Source: Deltaproteobacteria bacterium
Lineage (GTDB): Bacteria > Desulfobacterota > Dissulfuribacteria > Dissulfuribacterales > S140-46
Reading direction: 5' to 3'
Assembly (NCBI GenBank): GCA_015491585.1
Contig: WFVQ01000155.1
Span: 1-17,721 of the forward strand
Length of the DNA stretch: 17,721 nucleotides
The notes below the pieces were generated by a model that was not told the DNA's origin, made no database searches, and saw only the letters and a program-made list of their open reading frames with translations. The position numbers were made by a program, and so were the translations under genes. Within the stretch, counting starts at the first letter, position 1; each line of letters starts with the position of its first letter. Below, piece by piece: positions 14,372 through 17,721 of the stretch.

Positions 14372-16960
14372 TCATCTCCTTCTACCCCTCATTCTCATCC
14401 TGGGACGCCCCATTCGGCGCTGTCTGGCCTGGTAACGCTGATATCCGCGTCTCCGGCTCTGATAGTCACGATTCAGCCGGCGGGTATCTACCGGCCTTGA
14501 GCGCTGAACCGACGTGGAGGCCGCGCCTCTTCCCTTATATGGATTTTCCACCTTCTTCCATCCATCGCTTGTCTTCTTATAGACTGCACCGTCCCGGCCT
14601 GCGTATACGTCTCCTCCGGCAGTCTGCCCCACAAACGCCCTGGAGTCACCCTGCCGAACCGTAACTCCTTTTGCTCCGCTACTGGATTCGTAGCTGCGCT
14701 GCACGCCTTCAGCACTCCTCTTCATCTCGGTCTTAATGGTCTTCCCATCCTTGGTGAAAGTGCCGCCGCCGGTTATCTCACCCTTACCTATATCACGGCC
14801 CACATGACCCGTTCCCCCCTCTGAGCCCTTTATGTCTATCTCTCCCTTGCCATTCTCCCAACGGCTCTCAAACTGGGCGGAGCGCTTTTCGCCGGTCACG
14901 GTCCCCTTGTTCACCAATGCGTCGCCCTGGCGCTCTCTCGTGGACTCAAAGGTCATCTCCCTGCCCTTGTACTCCACACGGCCCTCGCTCTTTATGGCAT
15001 CCCCTTCTTTGCGGCGGCTTACCTCCCCCTCGGCTCCATACGAGGTCTCCCACCGGCTCTCGAGCCGGCCATCCTTCCATCCGCTGGACCGGTAACGCCA
15101 TTCATCTCCTCTTGTGGTGACGCGATTGCTCCACCCCTCTCTGCTTTCGAGATCCAAATAGCGGTTTGCATACCTCTTGGTCTTGGTATTGGGATTATAG
15201 ACAAAGCCACGGCCACGGTAACGGTCATCGTCCCATACAGCCGCGCCTTTGGCGAGAACACCTGTGGTGGGATTGTACATGGCGGCGATGGCGGCTGTGC
15301 CGTCCCGGCCATACGCGGTTATCTTCTCACCGTATCTTCCTGTTTCTGGATCGTACCAGCTCCCGTAACCATATGTGGGTGGATATGGATAGTAGGGATA
15401 ATAATGATCGTAATAATCGTACCAGCCCCACCATGAATAGGGCCAGTACCAGCCCGTTCCGTAGACGACGGTGCTGTGGACACAATACTTGCCCTCGTAA
15501 CCCGAAGTATAGGTGTAAGTCACGGTATCAGGCGTTACAGACGCAATTTTCACAAACGTCGTATTATACGCCGGAGACGATGGGGGGATCTTGCTGAACT
15601 CTGCCGGAATCGAAGCAGCCAACTCCCAGGGTCCCGAGGGCGAAGATGACTTGAACCACATGGCATTGAAACAGAGATAGTAGCTGTTGCCATATTTCAG
15701 GACCTGAAAAGGAGTATTGGCCGCGAGCTCTATCCTGGTGCCCTCTATGGGTTTGAATATGGGTTTACCTGCATACTCCACCTTTGGGGCCATCTTCGCC
15801 GCATCCTTGGAAACCGTGGCCTTGCGCGGTATCGAGGCCATGAGCGCCGCCTCCCAGGCCTCTCTGGTGCCAGGAATATTTTTGCGCAGGTAACCTTTCT
15901 TGGAATCTTTTGGTATGTTTTTAAACGGCTCAGGAAGATCTATCTCCCACTTCCACGGCCCATCAAAGCCAGAGGCAGAGAACCAGCGCCCGGAAAAGAG
16001 ACAATAGATACGGTCGCGGTAGCGCAAGACCTCCTGTTTGGTATTGACAGCGTATTCGATACCTGTCTTTCCTATCGGGCTCCAGCGCGGAGCCCCCTCG
16101 AACAGCAACAGCTCCGCAGGCTTATCGGTAAAAAACACCTTCGGTTCTGAAGTCTTAGGTCTCTTCATGGTGGATGGTCCAGCAGGGAGGCTTTTCCTCA
16201 CCTCAGACCACGTCTTGTCTTCCGGAAGGCGCCATAGCCCCTGCGGCAGTCTTGTGGCCCATTTCCATGGACCAGAGAGAGAGGCCGATGACAGCCACTG
16301 CTTCTGATATCTCAGATATATAGGCTTCTCCTTCCCCTCTTCCCTGAATACGTCCCAGTTGACATTCACCAGGACCTCCATTTCCGTCCCTTTCACAGGC
16401 ACCCACAAGGGCCTCGAGTCAACAAATAGAAGAATGGCAGGAGACGTGGAGTAGAATATCTTGGGAGGGGCCGGATTAAGCCCTTTCACCGAGGAGGGTT
16501 TTATCTTTTTAGGCAGATATTCCAGTACGAGATCCAGGGGCACCACTACGGGCGCCGCTGTCAGCCCCTTTTTGACTATTTCATATAGCTTGGCATCCTT
16601 AGGCAATTTCGGTATCGAGAGATCCACGATCTGGATGTCGGAGAGGAGGACCTCCCTTTTGTCTATATCGACCTCGGTCTTTGCCCTGTAATGCAAGGAA
16701 CCATAATATCCCTGGCTATATCCCTTGGGCTTTGCCAGAAATGCCTGCCAGACATCGATGAGTTCGAACCCTTTCCAGCTATCTATCTGGGGTGCATAAA
16801 AGATTATTGAACCATTGGGACCGCTTCTCTCGCGGGGAAACCACGGATCAGGCCCCTTTTCCTGGGCCGCACCAACCGATGCGATTATTGATAAGGAACA
16901 AAAAAAGAGAAAAAATCGAGCGATACCGGCAACCGGTTTCGGCGATCTGGAGCCGTACAT
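14372..16960 (-). CDS. Large exported repeat protein with aromatic strip and Arg-rich tail
   Basis: An 862-residue protein with a signal peptide (hydrophobic FFLFFCSLSIIASVG, cleavage near residue 30). Three diverged repeats of about 80-95 residues begin near residues 166, 273 and 391. Each has a PK-V-F/Y start, a middle with GxxWxP and a tyrosine-rich strand, and a SGPW or DGPW motif. YTYTSGYEG then leads to an aromatic strip of Trp, Tyr and Pro (about residues 501-538). The rest is polar and Gly-rich with beta-type repeats and YNPxT motifs (MYNPTTG, VYNPNTK), ending in a 36-residue tail with 17 arginines. Proteins of this look are sometimes annotated as carbohydrate-binding family V/XII-like; I cannot confirm binding. 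AGGAGG lies 4 nt before ATG at 16960. It is followed by an ATGA-coupled exported gene. Confidence 0.82.
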   Translation of the reverse strand: MYGSRSPKPVAGIARFFLFFCSLSIIASVGAAQEKGPDPWFPRERSGPNGSIIFYAPQIDSWKGFELIDVWQAFLAKPKGYSQGYYGSLHYRAKTEVDIDKREVLLSDIQIVDLSIPKLPKDAKLYEIVKKGLTAAPVVVPLDLVLEYLPKKIKPSSVKGLNPAPPKIFYSTSPAILLFVDSRPLWVPVKGTEMEVLVNVNWDVFREEGKEKPIYLRYQKQWLSSASLSGPWKWATRLPQGLWRLPEDKTWSEVRKSLPAGPSTMKRPKTSEPKVFFTDKPAELLLFEGAPRWSPIGKTGIEYAVNTKQEVLRYRDRIYCLFSGRWFSASGFDGPWKWEIDLPEPFKNIPKDSKKGYLRKNIPGTREAWEAALMASIPRKATVSKDAAKMAPKVEYAGKPIFKPIEGTRIELAANTPFQVLKYGNSYYLCFNAMWFKSSSPSGPWELAASIPAEFSKIPPSSPAYNTTFVKIASVTPDTVTYTYTSGYEGKYCVHSTVVYGTGWYWPYSWWGWYDYYDHYYPYYPYPPTYGYGSWYDPETGRYGEKITAYGRDGTAAIAAMYNPTTGVLAKGAAVWDDDRYRGRGFVYNPNTKTKRYANRYLDLESREGWSNRVTTRGDEWRYRSSGWKDGRLESRWETSYGAEGEVSRRKEGDAIKSEGRVEYKGREMTFESTRERQGDALVNKGTVTGEKRSAQFESRWENGKGEIDIKGSEGGTGHVGRDIGKGEITGGGTFTKDGKTIKTEMKRSAEGVQRSYESSSGAKGVTVRQGDSRAFVGQTAGGDVYAGRDGAVYKKTSDGWKKVENPYKGRGAASTSVQRSRPVDTRRLNRDYQSRRRGYQRYQARQRRMGRPRMRMRGRRR
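15480..16465 (-). repeat. Three protein-level repeats in the 862-residue exported protein
   Basis: Copies begin near residues 166 (PPKIFYSTSPA), 273 (PKVFFTDKPAELL) and 391 (APKVEYAGKPIF). Shared landmarks are an early PK-hydrophobic strand, xPIxGTxIE or similar in the middle, a Tyr-rich strand (YLRYQ, IYCLFSG, YYLCFNA) followed by W, and SGPW, DGPW or SGPW, each about 60-70 residues after the copy starts. The nucleotide sequences are too diverged to count as a DNA repeat. Confidence 0.6.
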
Positions 16961-16979
16961 CTATCCTCCTACTGGCGGG

Positions 16980-17014
16980 CCGGTGCGCTCTGAGCACATC
17001 GGACCGGATTTTTT
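16980..17014. other. Hairpin with T-tract in the leader of the 862-residue gene
   Basis: CCGGT (16980-16984) pairs with ACCGG (17003-17007); an alternative inner stem is GTGC/GCAC (16983-16986 with 16994-16997). Six T follow on the + strand (17009-17014). On the + strand it looks like a weak terminator, but it lies in the 5' leader of the - strand gene, where it would be an untranslated hairpin about 20 nt upstream of the start codon. Confidence 0.3.
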
Positions 17015-17059
17015 ATTTTATCATTGAGGCACGATCAAAGTCCATTTTTTTAACAATTA

Positions 17060-17088
17060 TCAATAACAATAAATTTCCAATTTGTCAA
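17060..17088 (-). promoter_or_regulatory. Promoter for the 862-residue exported protein operon
   Basis: On the - strand TTGACA (17088-17083) is followed after 17 nt by TATTGA (17065-17060), within a very AT-rich stretch. The predicted leader is about 90 nt and contains the hairpin at 16980-17007. The -35 box is perfect and the -10 box is weak. Confidence 0.45.
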
Positions 17089-17236
17089 TATAAATAGTCT
17101 TTGCCGGTGTCGGTCCCCAGGAGGTCGTGGCCGATCTATTTAGAGGATGCACATCCAATGGACTGTCCTTTACCTCTCAGCTATTTCCCTTGTGGGTTGT
17201 CGCATAACACGATATTTCCATATGACCATCAAGATG

Positions 17237-17245
17237 TGCTATATT
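17237..17245 (+). promoter_or_regulatory. Extended -10 promoter element of pepA
   Basis: TG (17237-17238), one base, then TATATT (17240-17245) form an extended -10 box; a poor -35 match (TTTCCA, 17215-17220) sits at 19-nt spacing. Transcription would start near 17252, just ahead of the ribosome site at 17255, which gives a very short leader. Confidence 0.35.
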
Positions 17246-17266
17246 GTTTCGAACAAGGAGGTATAG

Positions 17267-17721
17267 ATGGCGGTTCCAACCTTTCATATCCTTGATGTTT
17301 TCGAGCCCAGGCCCAGGGACCTGATAATCCTCCCCTATTCCAACGGGGAAGAGGGGATCTTCCCAAAGGAGATACTGGACGAGGTGCCGGTCAGCCCCGT
17401 GGCCCCCATCTCCGCCGGAGGCCGCAGGGTACTCTATGTTGGCCAGAAAGGGGAAGATACCATCCTGGTGGTCGCCGTCCGTCTGGACGCAGAGCACGTA
17501 TCCCAGGAAGAGGCGCTGATGAAGGCGGTGGCCAACCACCTTGCCGAGGCAGGTGAAGAGTTCGGAAGGGTGGTAGTTGCCCTGGACAAGGAGTGGGCCG
17601 GACTGGCCCCGGCCGTGTTGGAGGGGGCGCTCCTTGGGGGTTACCGCTTCGACAAATACCTCTCCGAGAAGAAGACTCTGCCGGAGGCGGCGGTGTTCGT
17701 GCCGGGCGGTCTCCCCAAGGA
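17267..17721 (+). CDS. pepA: Leucyl aminopeptidase (M17), N-terminal part, cut by window end
   Basis: The frame is open from ATG 17267 to the last base, giving 151 complete codons of a protein that is usually about 500 residues. The ribosome site AAGGAGG (17255-17261) lies five nt before the start. The N-terminal domain of M17 peptidases is visible: an early beta region (DLIILPYSNGEEG), RVLYVGQKGED, a helix with EALMKAVANHLAEAGEE, and the family signature GALLGGYRFDKYLSEK near residues 124-139. The catalytic two-metal domain, with its conserved NTDAEGR motif, lies outside the window, so activity cannot be judged. Its direction is away from the exported-protein operon. The family is clear from the YRFDKY segment. 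Confidence 0.86.
   Translation, partial: MAVPTFHILDVFEPRPRDLIILPYSNGEEGIFPKEILDEVPVSPVAPISAGGRRVLYVGQKGEDTILVVAVRLDAEHVSQEEALMKAVANHLAEAGEEFGRVVVALDKEWAGLAPAVLEGALLGGYRFDKYLSEKKTLPEAAVFVPGGLPK

Larger units (their letters stand above)
16961..17266. other. Divergent intergenic region between the 862-residue gene and pepA
   Basis: The 306 nt hold no convincing gene. The 16961-17100 part is strongly AT-rich and contains the likely promoter and leader of the - strand gene. The 17101-17236 part is mixed in composition; a 64-codon + strand frame runs through it but has no ribosome site and overlaps the pepA start, so I leave it out. The right end holds the pepA extended -10 element and ribosome site. 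No tRNA, transposon end or long repeat is seen. Confidence 0.6.

Noticed and set aside
17101..17295. 64-codon + strand frame before pepA
   Set aside because: No ribosome site, overlaps the pepA start in another frame, and resembles no known protein.
1..17721. CRISPR arrays, insertion sequences, tRNA genes, attachment sites
   Set aside because: No spaced direct repeats, transposase or integrase motifs, cloverleaf sequences or terminal inverted repeats seen on reading both strands.

Overview
The window looks like chromosomal DNA of a Gram-negative, probably anaerobic bacterium. It has fairly high GC in genes, tight operons with ATGA overlaps, Shine-Dalgarno starts, and several signal-peptide-bearing envelope proteins. 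The gene order lysA-dapF-dapA-dapB-(FAH hydrolase)-dapL-folK and the DapL aminotransferase route suggest a Desulfobacterota-type (deltaproteobacterial) genome. That placement is an inference from gene order and protein style; no marker gene in the window fixes the genus. I found no tRNA, rRNA, CRISPR array, insertion sequence or integrase.

Region 1 (1-7201, + strand) is one long biosynthetic operon. It starts inside lysA and continues through dapF, a 130-nt structured leader, dapA, dapB, a fumarylacetoacetate-hydrolase-family gene, dapL, folK, a small membrane-anchored YHS/TRASH-like protein, and a DUF1343 (NamZ-like) protein. With lysC and asd elsewhere, dapA, dapB, dapL, dapF and lysA give the complete diaminopimelate-aminotransferase pathway from aspartate semialdehyde to meso-diaminopimelate and lysine. 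The operon therefore feeds both protein and peptidoglycan synthesis. FolK adds a folate step, and the DUF1343 protein may act on muropeptide-type sugars.

Region 2 (7212-9040, - strand) runs convergently to region 1. It is a compact operon, DUF2065 membrane protein - queA - hpt, read from a promoter near 9122-9150 with a perfect TTGACA -35 box. It covers the queuosine tRNA modification step and purine salvage.

Region 3 (9262-16960) holds five envelope-type genes with little or no assigned function. On the + strand are an 846-residue protein (12-cysteine zinc-ribbon-like head, coiled coil, one membrane span, TPR-like periplasmic part) and an overlapping DUF3108 exported protein. On the - strand are an 862-residue exported repeat protein with an aromatic strip and an arginine-rich tail, an exported protein of about 414 residues coupled to it, and a glycine-zipper lipoprotein-like small protein with its own promoter. 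This is the part of the window most likely to contain undescribed biology.

Region 4 (16961-17721) is a 306-nt AT-rich divergent intergenic region followed by the first 151 codons of a leucyl aminopeptidase (pepA), cut by the window end.
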